The notes: generated from the sequence alone by a model not told the origin. A DNA stretch of 64,000 nucleotides from Mansonella perstans (GCA_037074765.1 JBAMDO010000040.1:372001-436000), one strand, 5' to 3'. Positions 1-13,934 are shown, counted from the stretch's first letter. Translations and numbers: made by a program.

Positions 1-138
1 ACCGAAGCCAAATATAAGAGGGTAAAAGTATCACAAGACAACATATCATCGCTCTATTCGCTGCTAGGCGAAATTGCTGTTGCTGCTGCTGTTTGGCTGT
101 TACCATTACTGATGAAACTTAATGGAAAAATCCGTTAA
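1..138 (+). CDS. 3' end of an unrecognised gene (partial)
   Basis: Frame 1 is open from the first base of the window to a TAA at 136-138, giving 46 codons. The reading is protein-like: a charged start (EAKYKRVKVSQDN) followed by an alanine- and leucine-rich hydrophobic stretch (IAVAAAVWLLPLLMKL) and a short basic end. Base composition is clearly less AT-rich than the following 3 kb. This fits the last exon of a + strand gene whose body lies left of the window. The hydrophobic stretch could be a C-terminal membrane helix. I do not recognise the family, and a chance open frame at the edge cannot be excluded. Confidence 0.45.
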   Translation, partial: TEAKYKRVKVSQDNISSLYSLLGEIAVAAAVWLLPLLMKLNGKIR

Positions 139-3051
139 TTACACCTAGCAAGAGTACATGGTGAAAATTTCATAAAATTAATTATACTTTGAAGTATATT
201 ATGTTATAATCAAATAATTTTATCCGCAGTGTTTTCAAACCGATTCATGTGTTTTAAATATATCTGATCCCATAATTTACTGTTAAACTTCTTTTTGTTG
301 GATTCCATGCTTGTTACGAGATGTAGAAAGAATTAGACAGTTGTCCGTTAACATACGCATCAAAATATACAATTTTTCAATAAACAAGAATAGAATGTAG
401 TTGATTACAATTTCTAGAAGCTGCTGATCTTTACAGAAAAGTCTTTGTGATTTAGAATTAGCTTTTCTGCTCGTCATTCTACTTATTTCATTGATTCACC
501 ATTTTTTGCTACTACTAATTATCCATTTCAATTTTTCTCCAAAACGTATTTCGGATTAAGATCGATTTTTTTCGATGGTAAAGTATTACGGTTGAGAAAA
601 GGTTTGAAAAAAAAAGTTGAAAGACAATGACTGTCTCTGAATCTTCAAAATTGAATCAACAATATTTATTTCATCGCAGAACATTGATGATTGATTTAGT
701 TGAGCACCAAGAAAAAATTGATGTAAAAGATGAAATTGTGCTGATAAACAAAACACATCAACTTTTTATGATCTGTTTGCTGGATCTGAAATTTTCTTAA
801 CTTCAATGATGTCTTTTGATATTTCCAGAGAATTTTGTTCCAAAAATGGTCCAAAATAAAGTTTTACTTGAGAAGTTTAAATCTTGAAAAGCACTTCAAA
901 AAAAAAATTGTCGTAATTTTATTGAACCTTATGATTTAATCTAATTTAACTGCATAAAAATAATTGTTAAGATTCATTATTTTTTTTAAGGAAAACTTAG
1001 CTTAAAAAGATTGGAATAAAATATCCAAAATCACCACTGATAGATTTTTTGATATTTTAGCAGATAAAGATTTCAAAAAGCAAAATCTAACTAGTAAAAA
1101 AATTACTTATGAAACTATAACAAAAAATTGCTTAGAGAGCTGTAACAACAATTTATCGATAACATCAGATAACATGGCACATTGGTATAAATAATCATTT
1201 GTTCTTCAAATCAATTAATTTCTCATGATAGCACAACATCATTAAACACTTTCTTCATTCCCCCGCACAGTTTCACTTTTTTGAATCTATTTCACGTATC
1301 CATTAAGATTTTGCTTCTGGTTATCAGGTGCTTAAAACAACGCACTAACACGTTACATTTACAAAAAAGTTTACGTTCATCTTTTGGAATATATTGATAG
1401 TACTAGAATATAGTTGATTCTTCAACTTTAAGGCTTGTTTTGCTTGTAATTTTGTATAAAACCCATATAAATTCTATGTAAAGAGAAAATTCTAGATGAA
1501 AGATTAGGAGAAATGAGAAAGAGATCATTTGCGCTTCGTAAGCATTACTGTGTTAATTAATAAACAGCGATATGAAGGAATTACGAAATACTCACAAAAT
1601 GATAATGTACAATAATGCAAAATAGCTCAAAAAATTTTTTAGTAGATGAAAGAAAAGGATTCATAAAAATTTAAAAACAGGAACATATGAAAGATGCCTC
1701 AAAAATCAGGATACTATGATAATTACAAAAAACAAATAGATCTTGCTTGTCAACCCATTAAAATATGGAGCTATTTTATCTTTTTAACTTAGTTATTTAG
1801 ACTTACTTCATTATTATCCGTATCACTTTCCGTCTGAACTTACTTGTTTAGTTTGAAATATTATCACGATACAGTATCACGTTTCGTCTAAATGAACATA
1901 ACAATTAACGCTTAATAATAAGTGATAGTTATTATAATAACGTGCTTTATGGCGAACAATAATCGATGAATAAAAACTACATTTTCAAAAGATAAGGAAT
2001 GAGGAAAATAAATGAAACGGTGATAATGATTAGTTTCAAGATTGATTGTTGTAATGAGTATTTTCCAGAAAAAGAAGTTTTTCGGAAGAATCTACGGACC
2101 GTGGACATCTTTGAAACATACCAAACACCCTATTGTTATCTACTTTAAAAATATTCTAAGAACAGCGATTAACAGCAACGAAATGTCCATTCAACTAAAA
2201 TTTTAGTTATTTTTTTTTTTTTGAAAATTTATTTCCGAAAAACATCTGTGAAGTTTTAAACTTTCAAATGAACAAATTTTCAGTCAAATTTTGAGCAATG
2301 CCGATATTATTTTGAAACAAATTTACAAATTTTAAATCGTAACATAGAAAAAGATAAAGTATTGCAAGTAATCAGGCTGGAGAATGGAATGATTTAAAGT
2401 AATATGTTTGTGTTTCTTTTTTCTTCGGTCAAAAGATCTGGACTAAATTTATCACCAATGTCATAAAAAAAAGTCATTGTAAGTAAACTATTTTGTGCAA
2501 ACTTTTATAGAACTTTAAAATTGATTTTTGTAAAAATTTCATTTTATTGATGCAATACTAGCCGAATAAAAGAAAAACAGAAAGAGTAGATCTGTTGGAA
2601 CAGCGAAAAAGAAGTGGAATATGCGTCTTTGGCAAAAACGATGGAAATTCTGTCAGCACTAATTGTGTGGGATATTTTCAAAATGATGAATTCTTTTAAA
2701 TTTGTATTCCATACATTCGTGCTGAATCACGCAATCCTTAAATTATAAAGAGATTACATTCAACTGCAATGTTTAACTATTTATATGAATATGTGTAATT
2801 CCTAAAATGTACCACTCTGTAAATGTTGATTTTATGTTCAACTATCGTATATACGTGATAGATAAATATATGTCACACATTATAGATAAGCAAAAAAGCG
2901 TTCCACGTAACCGAACCCGAACTCATTATTCATAAAGTCATATTTGCATCTTTGACATAATTCATGATATTCACACGCTCATTTTTTACGAAAAATGAAG
3001 TGCGATGGATGAAATATAGAAATTTGAACCATTTGAAGAATTGAAATCTCT
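139..3051. other. AT-rich intergenic spacer
   Basis: No convincing gene was seen. One short stretch after a TTTTCCAG at about 2061-2068 is open on the + strand in two frames to about 2204 and could be an orphan exon, but nothing joins to it. The rest is AT-rich with short homopolymers. Confidence 0.6.
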
Positions 3052-6000
3052 TTAGAATAACTTACTCAAAATAGCATTGTAGATCTTTTTCCGAGCACCC
3101 ATTGTTGAAACACCGATATCTTTCAAGTTCTGCTCATCCAACAATAAGAAAGCCTCCATATCGATCTATAAGTTATGATTATTTAATTTATATCATATAT
3201 TCATACCACTTATAACTTCTTGCAAAGAAGCAGTCATAAGTAACTCTAAAGATAACTTCTCTTAGAGACACTTCTCTTAAGTTCTTAAATTTCAAGTGCA
3301 TTTATAAGACGCCTCATACTTCTTGATCTCTGAACTGTGCAAGATATTCGCTACAGCCTAGTTGTACAAGTACCATTGCTGGATCGACAAAAATACGTAT
3401 ATCCCATACAGAATCGTTTCCTATCAAAGGTGATGATTCGAATACACCGGTCGATGCCGAAAAGTCTAAAATTTTTAATTTAATAGCAAATAATTCGAAA
3501 AACTGGAAGAAAAGTCAGGGCTTATTTATATAGCCGCGTGCTCTTTATGTATGAAAAACAAGTTAGCATCTATAAAAATATAAAAGATATTTTGCTCTTG
3601 TATGATTAAATTTGATTACAAAATAAGGTATAAGACTGAGAAAACGATTTCGTTCACTTTTAGCTCAGGCAAAATAGAGATAGAGAGGAAGAAATTATTT
3701 CTACACTTAAAAAATCTATAAAAATGAGGAAAGTCAAAGACGATAAAAATCTTTACTGGTTCCGAAACTAGTAATAGGTCCTTGTAATTGATTCGATTGA
3801 AATATGTGCAAGTTATGTGACGACAAAGATCCAATTAACGAATTCGAATTCGAACTATCTTGAGCGTCATCACCATGTTCATCCTCTTCCAATACAGATG
3901 CCAAGCCTACTGAAGGCGTTATCGAGCGATGTGCCTGAAAGGAACAACAAATCATACAAATGCTGTCAAGTAATTACTATTAGTATCCGAAAACTTTTTT
4001 GGACAGTAATAGAGGCAAAACATTAACAACATATTATGGTATTTTTTTTTTTTTTGTTTTTAGGAATTGATTTCATAATTATCATCATTTTCTGGATATT
4101 ACGGAGAATAAGCTGAATAGTTAATAATTGGCACCATGATTTTGGATCATTGAGTTCAATTGTTTTTGATAAGCTCAGCTAGTGTTCAATGGCAAAAGGT
4201 AGTGAATGTCGTAACAGTCTTACAGATCGTGAATTGATGGAAGTGGTGATAAGAGCTTGTTTGAGAAGATTTATGTATGAGTGTGCATCAAAGGTAATTG
4301 CAAAACAATAACTGTCCAAAATGTTGCGATTATTTTTCATCATCGTTGGAATCAAGCAATTCATTTAGGGAACTTAATTTAGCGTGAAGTTACCTACCGC
4401 ACCCTCCATCAGATTTTTTTCCTGTTCTGTGCTTGATCGTCCATCACACTGATTTGCAGTATTATCGAAAAAGTTCAAACTGTTTCTCAAAATATCTGCT
4501 GGCAACGAATTGCTAAAACCGTAACCAGCCCAAAGATCGGTAGGCTGTCGTACTTTTGCTGGAGGACCGTTGTACACGGCTGAATATATATTGATCGAAA
4601 TACAGATTATTGATATATAAGCTGAGAAGTCTCTAAGGCCTTCAAATACTAAGGTGACAAGATTCAAGTTTTACCACACGACAAGCTTTGAGAATTAAGT
4701 GAAATTTTAGAGTAAAACAAACCGCGATTAGCCTTGAGCAGTAATTGTTCTCTTGTCGTGAATCTCTCATTTCCACTGCAAAAAGAATTCCGCCAATATT
4801 TTAAAAAAGTATTCGGATCATTTCACTATAGTCTTGAAACCAATAGGACTACATAAATACAGTCGTAGTTGAAGAAACAGCAAAAATTGTTGAAAGTGAC
4901 TTACTTCCTGAACATATCAATTTGTTTGATTCCAGCAAGTAGTGAATGAGCGATTGGAGAGTCATCTGGATTTGGAGTTATCTGAGCATATCGATTCTGC
5001 AATTAAACTTCGACGTGGAAAAAAATTTGAAGGAATTTAGAATTTTTAAAAATTCAGCTCTTTTTAAAGCACGTAAACTTTTACTTCTTATCATAACAGC
5101 TGTATAAATATGGATAAAAATGAAACTTGAAGCTTAAAGTTTTTGGGAGATAGAATTTGTTAAAGCTATCAATGAAAAGAAATTTTACGTTTACTTATAA
5201 GTTCAAATAAAAGATAAATTTTAAACAAATAACGTCTGTTGTTTGCACATCAACCAGTGCCTCAGCCAATCGACATTTACCCTCAAATTTGCCAAATGTC
5301 GGCTTATGCAGCGAACTTCGTGTCGAAATGTGTAAAGTTTTCATGTTGATACCTGTTTACAATTAATGCAAAATGAAATTTTGGATATTTTGCATAAATT
5401 TGCTCTTAGTGAATACGAACAGTTTTTTCTTCGTAATTGCTACGTAAAATTCTCGCTAGCAGATTTTTCATGACCATGAAATAAACGTGAAAGAAATTAT
5501 AGGATAAGGGGAAACGAGATGAAACCTGTTTGGTTTGAATGAAGAAACCGATTCCGATATTTTGACCGATAATTCTGACTGAAAACATACTTAATAAGTT
5601 GTAAGCTTCAGTGCGCATATTTTCAATGAGAACTGTTATATGACCATTTTTGAAGAATTCGAACATATCCGGCACAGTATCTGAGATATTTTGAACTAAA
5701 TTTAAGATTCGTTCACGCGCTTGATACAGCATGCATATATTCATCTCATTGCTACTTAGCACTATGAGCTGAAGAAATGTTTTATTAGTACAGATATATT
5801 CTTATTCACTCTAACTGGAGTATCCTTAACTTCAGTGCGAATAACTTTTTAGTCATATATCCCTGATTAGTATCAAAATGTGAAACGAACTCTAATTTCA
5901 TTCTTTCTGAACAAAACTGAAAAATGTTTGTACCTGCAGGGTTGTTCTATCAGGAAACGAAAATTTGCATAAATTATACCATCGATAGATGTTAAAAAAA

Positions 6001-8906
6001 ATTAATACATTATTCCAGTAAAATTTTCAAATTGTCATTTTGCTCAAATAAGGATAGGTAATTAAACATGCCGTAGCACTACTAACAGCTCGACTTTTCC
6101 GCCATTTCTCTTTGATTGTAATGCCGAATTTTGCTTCAATGAAAGATTTGTCAATTAGATCGTGGTCGGATTCCAGTATCCGATCAAATTGCACTGTTAT
6201 AGGTAATAAACCCTTAAAATATTTTTAATAGTAAATTAGATGTATGTGATATATGCGTTAACATTTAACAAGTGCATTTCAAAGCACAGGAAACTGCTAT
6301 AACTTTTGAGCATATCGTGACAAAAAAAATTTCAGTAAATCTCACGATGATATATTTTCGTGCAATTAAAATGCCAGCAATCGGACCCACAATAAATAAT
6401 TCAAAACTATTTTCAATAGTACTGGACTGGATAATATGAGTTGAAGTTTGTTGAGCCAACCATTGCATTTCTTCTTTTTTAGTTTCATCGCGTAGTAACA
6501 TTTCAAGACAATCATGTGCATTGATAACTGTTTTACAAATTAGACCATAATCATTCTGCAACATCTTTATAAGAATCAAGTTTGTCTATTCATTTGTTTA
6601 ATAAATTTCAAGAATCAGAGATTCTCGAATTAAGAACTGACATGATAATTAAATATGCATCAATTAATAAAGCAATTTCGAAGAGTTCAGTTTTCTCTTA
6701 GAATGCAAGAATAAATAATATATAAAAATAAATGAGCGGTGATGAACCTGTAACTGATACATATTGGCAAGAATCATAACTGCTTTAACCATTTGAACTT
6801 CATTTTGTTCGATTCCTTTCAAAATACATTTCATTTCACCATTTCGTTCTTCATGTAAATTAACAAAGATATCCGGATGCTCGATATTTCTTTGCAATTC
6901 TTGGAAAGAATAACGGTATGTATTGGGTAATTCGCATGTTACGCATAGTGGTGATAATTTCTGGAAAGGAAAAACAAACAAAAAACTAATGTATAATAAA
7001 AAAAATAACACAACAGTGGCAATATTTGTAGCACTATTAAATTAATACGTTAAATTAAATGAAATCATTATCAGCAAATGAAACAGATGAAGTTTTAACG
7101 GGCGCAATCGTAAACTTTACCAGTAAAATTTGTTCAGATGTATAAGTATCGCGTAACGGATAGTATCGTAAACTTTACCAGTAAAATTTTTTCAAATGTA
7201 TAAGTATCACGTAATGGATAGTTTTTGGAAGATACGGATGATGTGAAAATTTTATGAACAAAATCGTAACCTACCCGTAATCGTTGTCGTGCCTTTTCTA
7301 CCTGTTGAACTGTTCCAGATACTGATACCTAATCAGAACTACGGTTTATTAATTATAATATAAGGATAATTTCAACTCGGGAAAGGCAAAACGATGGATG
7401 ATACAATAAGAGATTTTGTGCACATCATCAGGCAATTCTCAAAACCTTATGTTTCGCTTAAAAAAAGCAGAGCTCAATATGATAATAGCATATAATAACT
7501 TGGAAGCTCAAAGAAGCAAATAGTACTGATCAGAGCGATTAGAGTTGACTAATGAAATGATTTGTTTTTTTTTTTCGAAATGCGTTCTTATGCAACTATG
7601 ATAAAGAACTGAATTTTTTAAATGATCATAATTTTTTTTGCAAATTCTAAGGACAAAGATTATCTCAACAATTATAATACCTGATTGTTTTTTTCCATGT
7701 GATGAATTCTGTTTGAATCTGGAAAATGAATATGGCACATTGTATCACGCATAATATCTTGAGTATTTTTACCTTTCCGCCCTATTATTTTCGAATGATC
7801 ACAGTGCGGTATTTCCATCCTCAGTGATATTTTATCACGCTGCAAAACAGCTTTCATAAAACAAAAATAGGTAATGGAGATATGATCAATTTAAGGGGCA
7901 GTGGAAAAATGATAAATTTTCAACATTCTTTCAAACTTAGATTATAAAAAATATCGATAGGGAGGAAGTTAAATGTGGAAAAATTGAGGTAATCCGAATA
8001 GGCAACCTTTATTCGGAGTGTAGATGCAATCAATTGACGGGCACATTTAACTTGCTCAATTGTACCATAAATTTTGACATAAGGATCTAGAAATTATTAT
8101 GCCTGTTTGTTTTGTAAATTATAATTCGAGAATGAGATTCTACGAGCGAGTAATTCACTCTTCCATTTTCTTATGTCTTCCGGTGAAATTGAATATATTC
8201 TAAAATTTGAAAACATTCATTACCTTTTTTCGTTTTTGCATTAATTTTCAAACGGCTTGGCCAAGAGATAACAGCACCAGAAAGCTCAGTAACCTGAAAG
8301 AAAAGAAGCATTAAATATGGAAATTTAGCCATATCCAAATCATCGATCAGACTGAGACGAAAATTCTTCAGAAACTTTATTTATTTTATGCAAGATGCAC
8401 ATTTATATAAGTGCTTCGAAAACAAACTTTTTGGAAGAATTCTTCTGCTGACGGCAAAAATTTCTCGGACCCGTATAAAGGCTCACCTAAAATACATAGT
8501 TTTATTAATTGACGTTCAAACTATTAATAATAATGCCTATAAATTGTTTGACCACTGTCACATATTTTCTTTTTACACTCATTTTACCAAAGAAATCTTG
8601 CAATGAAGCCATCACAAAAGACATTCTGTACTAATTAAAAATTGATTTTCCGGTCATTTTCAAAAATTGAAACAAAACTTATTTGTCTCAAAATTTGAGG
8701 TACGAAGTCTGGAAAGTATTCTTTGTCAACATTTGAAATTAAACATGCGAAGTTCCAGACAAACCCGTGATCATTGATTCAAGTCGTTTACGATCAACTT
8801 GTATCTGTTCTTCAATTTTATCATTCGTAATTTGGTTTTGAGTTGTTAATCGCGTGCCTTTCAAGGTTCCTTTAGTTGCTTCGTGTGCCTGTTCTTCTTC
8901 ACTCAT
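3052..8906 (-). CDS. bcc-1: Bicaudal-C homologue (KH and SAM RNA-binding protein)
   Basis: Bicaudal-C proteins bind mRNAs in the cytoplasm through KH domains, recruit deadenylation and repression factors, and polymerise through a C-terminal SAM domain. Here the ATG is at 8906 and the first exon ends with the family signature QVDRKRLESMI. Later exons, in falling coordinates, give a degenerate KH1 (WPSRLKINAKTKK near 8.25 kb) and a canonical KH with the GRKG loop and CHIHFPDSNR (7.68-7.85 kb). Then come a KH-like segment with GPIAGILIARKYI (6.3-6.5 kb), the linker signature DLWAGYGFSNSLPADILR (about 4.5 kb), and a SAM domain split over two exons (about 3.31-3.46 and 3.06-3.17 kb; AFLLLDEQNLKDIGVSTMGA). 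The stop is TAA at 3052-3054. About 15 exons are visible. The exon joining the first exon to KH1 was not placed with certainty, though a candidate lies near 8.6 kb. A splice acceptor 14 bases before the ATG suggests SL trans-splicing. Confidence 0.93.
7107..7222. repeat. 58-bp tandem duplication in a bcc-1 intron
   Basis: Two adjacent copies of a 58-base unit (7107-7164 and 7165-7222) share the start ATCGTAAACTTTACC and the end GGATAGT and differ at only a few positions. The pair lies inside an intron between KH-coding exons and is not coding. Confidence 0.85.
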
Positions 8907-9337
8907 TTATATTAAAAATTCTGAATAATCGTATTTCAAAACAACTATAAATTTTTTGATAAAGAAAAAAACAAAGCGATGAATCATTAAAATTTTTATA
9001 CTTTGGTTTTAAATGTTAGTATCACACTATTTTTCTTAATTTTTACATCGAACAATTTCAGGAGTGGAGAAATACAGCAATTTTGTATGCTAATCTCAAT
9101 AGCATGATACCAAAAAATGCCGTTTTACATTCATGAATCTTATTTGGAGGTAGAGCAAATAACTAGCTTTGGATGTATTTACGCACTCGACGTACGCACC
9201 ACAGGATGCGAAAACAAGTGAATTGAAAAACAAGCTAATACAGTAAACGATCTGGAACGGAGACAAGGTCTTGCGTAGAACAAATTGAAAATTCTAAAAG
9301 TTCTAGGAATAATCCAGTCAATTACTATACGAAACTT

Positions 9338-11840
9338 CTAAGTATCTATTAAACAAAAGAGTGTTCTGGAAACTGATCGTACCTCTTGCAACTAACATTA
9401 CAATACATCATTACATGACATCCCCTATCCAGTACAAGGTTCTTATTGTTAGGCCAGTGGATTATTCTTGTAGTTAGTTTGTATCACATATATTATCTAG
9501 ATAGAATGGACAATAATAGTTCTATAACGAGAGCTTGGAAAATGAAAAGCTCAAAAGCGCTTTTGTCACTTTTTCTGAAAGAAAAGGCGCTAAGAAGAAG
9601 TAAAGGGTAAGCAGCTGGTAAGAGATGAAAGAGAAGAGAAAGGATGAAAAGAAGGATTGGATGATTCTCGAGCAAAATAACTGCGACGGATATTAGAAGA
9701 AGTGCGATGAGTGTTGCAAGGTATGGGAAAGAGGAGGAAGAGGATGGAAAGGAGAACTGTTGGGTTAGAAAAAGGGTGCCAACCGGTTGTCTCACCTTTT
9801 TCTAAAAATTTGATGCCATGTGTTTTCGCGCAGCTCGCGCAGAACTCGGTTGTAGATGTCTTGAAAAGGCACGATAGAAGAGTCGTCTAAATTACTCCTG
9901 ATGTTAAATGTTAATTAATCAGTTGCTTTCTTCCAAACTCTTACTTCTTCATCTGCAATTTACGCATGCGTAACTTTTTCTCTACAAGTGTAATTAATGT
10001 TTTTTACAAAGTTCACTTTTCAATGACGTCTGCTGATAGTTATTTATTTTTCAGAAATATTTTTTGTATTTCAAAGTGAAGTAAAATGTAATAATTGAAG
10101 ATCTATAAGTACAAGTAGGCTCTTCTTTCACTTATGTAGCATTTTAATCAGAAAGAAAACATATTTCCAAATTTGTATAGTTCATATAAAGATAGGTTTT
10201 TAATTCACCGCCCGGGATTAAAAATCGAAGTTATTCACTCAAAAGAAGAAACTCCGCCGATTGACTGCATTTGAAACTTCAAAGAGATATGCAGAGTGTC
10301 AACTGCAATAAGATAAAGCTCTTTAAACACAATCAAACCAAGAAGATCGGAGGATTTCTTCAAGCCAAACTTCTGATGCTTTTTTCTTAGATAAGTTCTT
10401 AAATAGAACTGAGATTGAAGAAAGTATAGATTTAATATTAGCGACATTTATAAAAACTTTAACTTGCCCTTAATTTTTCATATCCATCGGATTTATCATT
10501 ATCGCTTTTCTACTCTGAACTTCGAAAATTGTAGCATCGCTGCCTCCCCTTCTACTATTTTCAAGCAATCCATTTCTTTATGTCTTTTTTTTTTTTTTTT
10601 TTGTAATTTTCTGTTCTTGAATACTATTTTTGTAAGTTAGAGAAACCTCCGTTTTTTCCACAAAACCCGACTTGATGAAGTTATTAAATTACGGCAAGAC
10701 CTCAGTTTAGCTTTAGCTAAACTCAGAGGATATTGCCAGAGAGATAAATGGAGATCAAGTGGTCCAAGACATTTTGGCCATCAAATAAATTGAAAAAACC
10801 ATTTGATGATATCCAACTCTCAATAGACCTTTCTTGTAAAGTCTATTTAAAATTTACGAATCACTGTTGCTGTACAACTTAAATACATAGAAGAAATATC
10901 TTTTCATCTTCTCTTTCTTTTCTTCGCTTCTGTTTCATTATTCAAATGTACTGCAAAGTCATTTAATTCAGATTCTATGTTAAAAAGATGTGGAAAAGCT
11001 GAAACGATGAAACAAAATTTACATAACTGGAATTAAAGTAAGGAGAACGAAGGGAAGTAAGGAAAACTACCATTCTGTTGATATAATCAGTATTCTTATG
11101 CTACATCTCGACTTTTGGCTTGAAAACATGACAAAAAACTGATGCATTTTTTTTAAACATAAATTGCACAAATAATTAAAAGTGCTTGGCTTAAAACTAT
11201 TGTTTGTCCTACAGTAGGAGATTATTGTTCTTAATCATTTCGTTTAAATTTTTACAAACAGGCTTATGAAATAACATGTCCTGGAATATTTGAAAATTTG
11301 CATTCTCTCGCTGCTGTTGGAAAATTTGTTTTGATGAAATGTTTCAAAAATTTTTCTTTGCAAAATATTTCAAACGCATCGTTTAAATCATTTCGTTCAT
11401 GGTATAAACTCAGTGACATCAACAAAAGGTTTAAATACAAAAAGCAATAAAATTTAAAGCTTATTTTTAAATAAGGCAAGAATGAAAATATTTTTCATCT
11501 GGTTTGCATTCAGTTAACTATGCACTTTACAATGAACGACTCATAGATTGTTTAATGATTTGGTTAAATGTTCTGTTGCGTTCTGGTTGTTATTGTTTTG
11601 AGAATTGTGCAGAAAATTCTAAAAAATAGTTTCTTTCGAAATTCTTCCTTGCCATTTGTGAAGTTATGAAAACATAAAAAGCTAAAAAACACTTTTACGA
11701 GAAAAAATTGAAAATTTGAAGAAGAAATAACGCTTACGAAAATCTTGCATCAACCACACAGTTAGCCTCTTCCATTTTATCGAATAACTGACATTTCAGA
11801 CCATTGTTGCTTTTTTCATTATCAGAAGTGGTTGACAATT
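9338..11840 (-). CDS. Possible RGS-domain-like gene (start not found)
   Basis: Five minus-strand exons join with matching phases: about 11738-11840, 11276-11408, 10339-10385, 9796-9897 and 9338-9365, ending at TAG 9338-9340. The joined protein contains LNDAFEIFCKEKFLKHF, then ASEVWLEEILRSSWSNLD, then VPFQDIYNRVLRELRENTW followed by HQIFRK. This order resembles the second half of an RGS fold, where a helix is followed by F-x-x-(I/V)-(Y/Q) and a final helix ending W/F-x-x-F. Family members accelerate GTP hydrolysis by G-alpha subunits or serve as kinase/axin modules. The 11276-11408 exon uses a weak acceptor (CACTGAG), and the canonical middle of an RGS domain is short. The 5' end is unresolved and may include the exon at 12305-12461. 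Family assignment is tentative, but the coding nature of 9796-9897 looks solid. Confidence 0.42.
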
Positions 11841-12304
11841 GAAGAAAAAACATATTTTAAAATATCAGAAGTAACTGGCCAAGTCATATTTAATATGCTA
11901 TTTATATCACGGAAGATGCGGAAAGAATAGCATACTGTATAGCAAATCAGTTGTTCGTAATTCATTCAAAATTTTTGAATATTTTTATAAAAAGTTATGT
12001 TGGAGGAACAAAAAATCTTAAAGAAATGATCAAATATTAAGAAAATTTGTTTTTTTTCATGAAAAATTTTCAGTTCCATTTTTTGTTATATTAGTAGTAG
12101 AAACATGAATCATTTTTATATCATACATCATTATCTTGTTTTGTTTTGTGTTTATCGTAAGTACCAAATTTTGAATGATTTTTTACAAATTCCAATTTAC
12201 TTTGAAAACTGCGCTGAATCTATTATTATAGCGGTTCCTATTGCTAAAAATTACCAGAATTAGGTTTTGGGATGGATGTCCGTTTTTAGAAACCTTTTAC
12301 TTAC

Positions 12305-12461
12305 AACAATCGAAGCAGATGCCGCTATAATTCTTATCCAAGAAGCGATTATTAAGGCGAGTAGCGATTTCACCAGCTGTATCACTTACAAGGATGATGT
12401 GATAATGTTTACCTTTAATCTTTTTTTTTACTTCCAATAGCTCAGTTATATTTATCTTCAA
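12305..12461 (-). CDS. Unassigned coding exon
   Basis: After a GTGTCAG acceptor the minus strand is open to a GTAAGT donor at about 12304. It reads a charged segment (ITELLEVKKKIKGKHYHII) followed by LVSDTAGEIATRLNNRFLDK and NYSGICFDC. Composition and the strong donor argue for a real exon. It may be an upstream exon of the RGS-like gene, but the phase of the next visible exon does not match directly, so an exon is missing or the link is wrong. Family not recognised. Confidence 0.33.
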
Positions 12462-13643
12462 CTGACACACCTATCGTTATTTCTTTATTAAAAATATCAT
12501 TTTTCCTGAGGTTTATTAAAGAATTATTTTGGTGCATTCAAGTAATTAAATTTCCAATATCGAAATTATATAGTGTTCTGAATTTCGAAATGAGCATGAA
12601 TTAGAAAAGCGCATTGTGATTTAATGTACAATTAGAATAAACTGTTGTTGTTTTAATTTTTCAAAATCAGTACACAACAACAACGTAAAACATTTCGCAA
12701 ATATTTTTGCAAATCATTTACAACATCACTGTATCATCATATCAGCATCACTAAATACTAATTATTGAAATTTGAAAGTCATAGAGTTGTCTCGCGTGTA
12801 AAAAAATTCCGCAATTGTTTTTATTTTGGCAAAAGATAAATCACAGACATATTTTGTTCTTTATCCATTTTTTTTTTTTGTTGTTATAGATAATTATCAA
12901 ATCAGTTTAGTTCAATTTTCGTTACAGCTAAAATGAAGTTTCTTTCACTTGAAAATAGCAGTTTTCTTTCCTACTTTTTCTCTAATTATAGGGAAATTTT
13001 TGGAAAGTTTGAATTTTTGATTTATGGAACGAAGAAACACAAAAAGATTGACTGCTTAATTTTCCATTGGAAATAAGTTGACTTTTTTCAAAAAATTTTT
13101 GAATTAAATAACATCTTCAGAAAGTCCTTTGCGAAAGCGGGGATAATTCTTTGTGTACAAAAAAATATTAAAAATCATTGGGAAAATCGTTTAGTGTTAT
13201 TTGTAAATTTATTCGCCCAATTATTTCTTTCTTGAAGTGTACCAATCACATCTTCAGAATGTTAGCATTATTAAGTGAACTTAACTTTTAATGTCACAAT
13301 CCTTCGACACAAATAAGTTCGTTGTAGATGAACTGTGGTTATATTCGATAGTAATATCAAATTCGCGAAACAATAATAATATCGCAACGAGAATCTTAAT
13401 ATTATTTTATTCCTAATCCTTTGGTTTGTAAAAATAAGCCTTGTCGCATTTCACGGATTCAACAAATTTCAAAGGATTTTTGAAATAAATTTTCAATAAA
13501 TTATCTAAATGAAAACGCTACAGCAATCTTATTAATAACTGGGTAGAAATACAATTTGCTGTTTGGCTTTTCCTTTTTTTTGGTAGATGTATGTTGTTCG
13601 TCAATGAAGAATTCCTTATTTTAACGCCAGTTATTATTGTTGT

Positions 13644-13934
13644 TCAATTAAATTCAGATTTTCCATCTATGATGTCATAGAATTTTAATTGAAAACTTTT
13701 GAAATACAATCGAAAAATTTTAAAATTTTCATAAGTTTTTTGGCACAATTTTGGGTCACATTCTTTTGTCATTTCATTTAATCTGTGTAGCATCGATAAA
13801 CTATCAATGAAAGTTCTGGATTTTGTGCATTTAACTGAGAATGAAGAAATATGCCTTTTGTCAACCACAATAACTTCAATAATCAACTTAAGTTCACTTT
13901 CTTTCATTTTAACTATCTTTATCTTATCATTCAT
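13644..13934 (-). CDS. Unassigned ORF or exon, 96 codons
   Basis: An ATG-initiated frame of 96 codons lies in very AT-rich DNA. Inside it, a strong acceptor (TTCTTCATTCTCAG, about 13830) precedes a cysteine-containing segment (TKECDPKLCQKTYENF) that looks more protein-like than the N-terminal part. It may therefore be an internal exon of about 140 bases and not a single-exon gene. No family was recognised. Chance is possible given the base composition. Confidence 0.25.
   Translation of the reverse strand: MNDKIKIVKMKESELKLIIEVIVVDKRHISSFSVKCTKSRTFIDSLSMLHRLNEMTKECDPKLCQKTYENFKIFRLYFKSFQLKFYDIIDGKSEFN

Noticed and set aside
5406..5762. 118-codon minus-strand ORF as a separate gene
   Set aside because: It is an exon of bcc-1 read through into flanking introns.
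9493..9795. Hydrophobic 100-codon minus-strand ORF
   Set aside because: It starts at a GTG that is the splice donor of the RGS-like exon and lies in a pyrimidine-rich intron. There is no ATG at its start.
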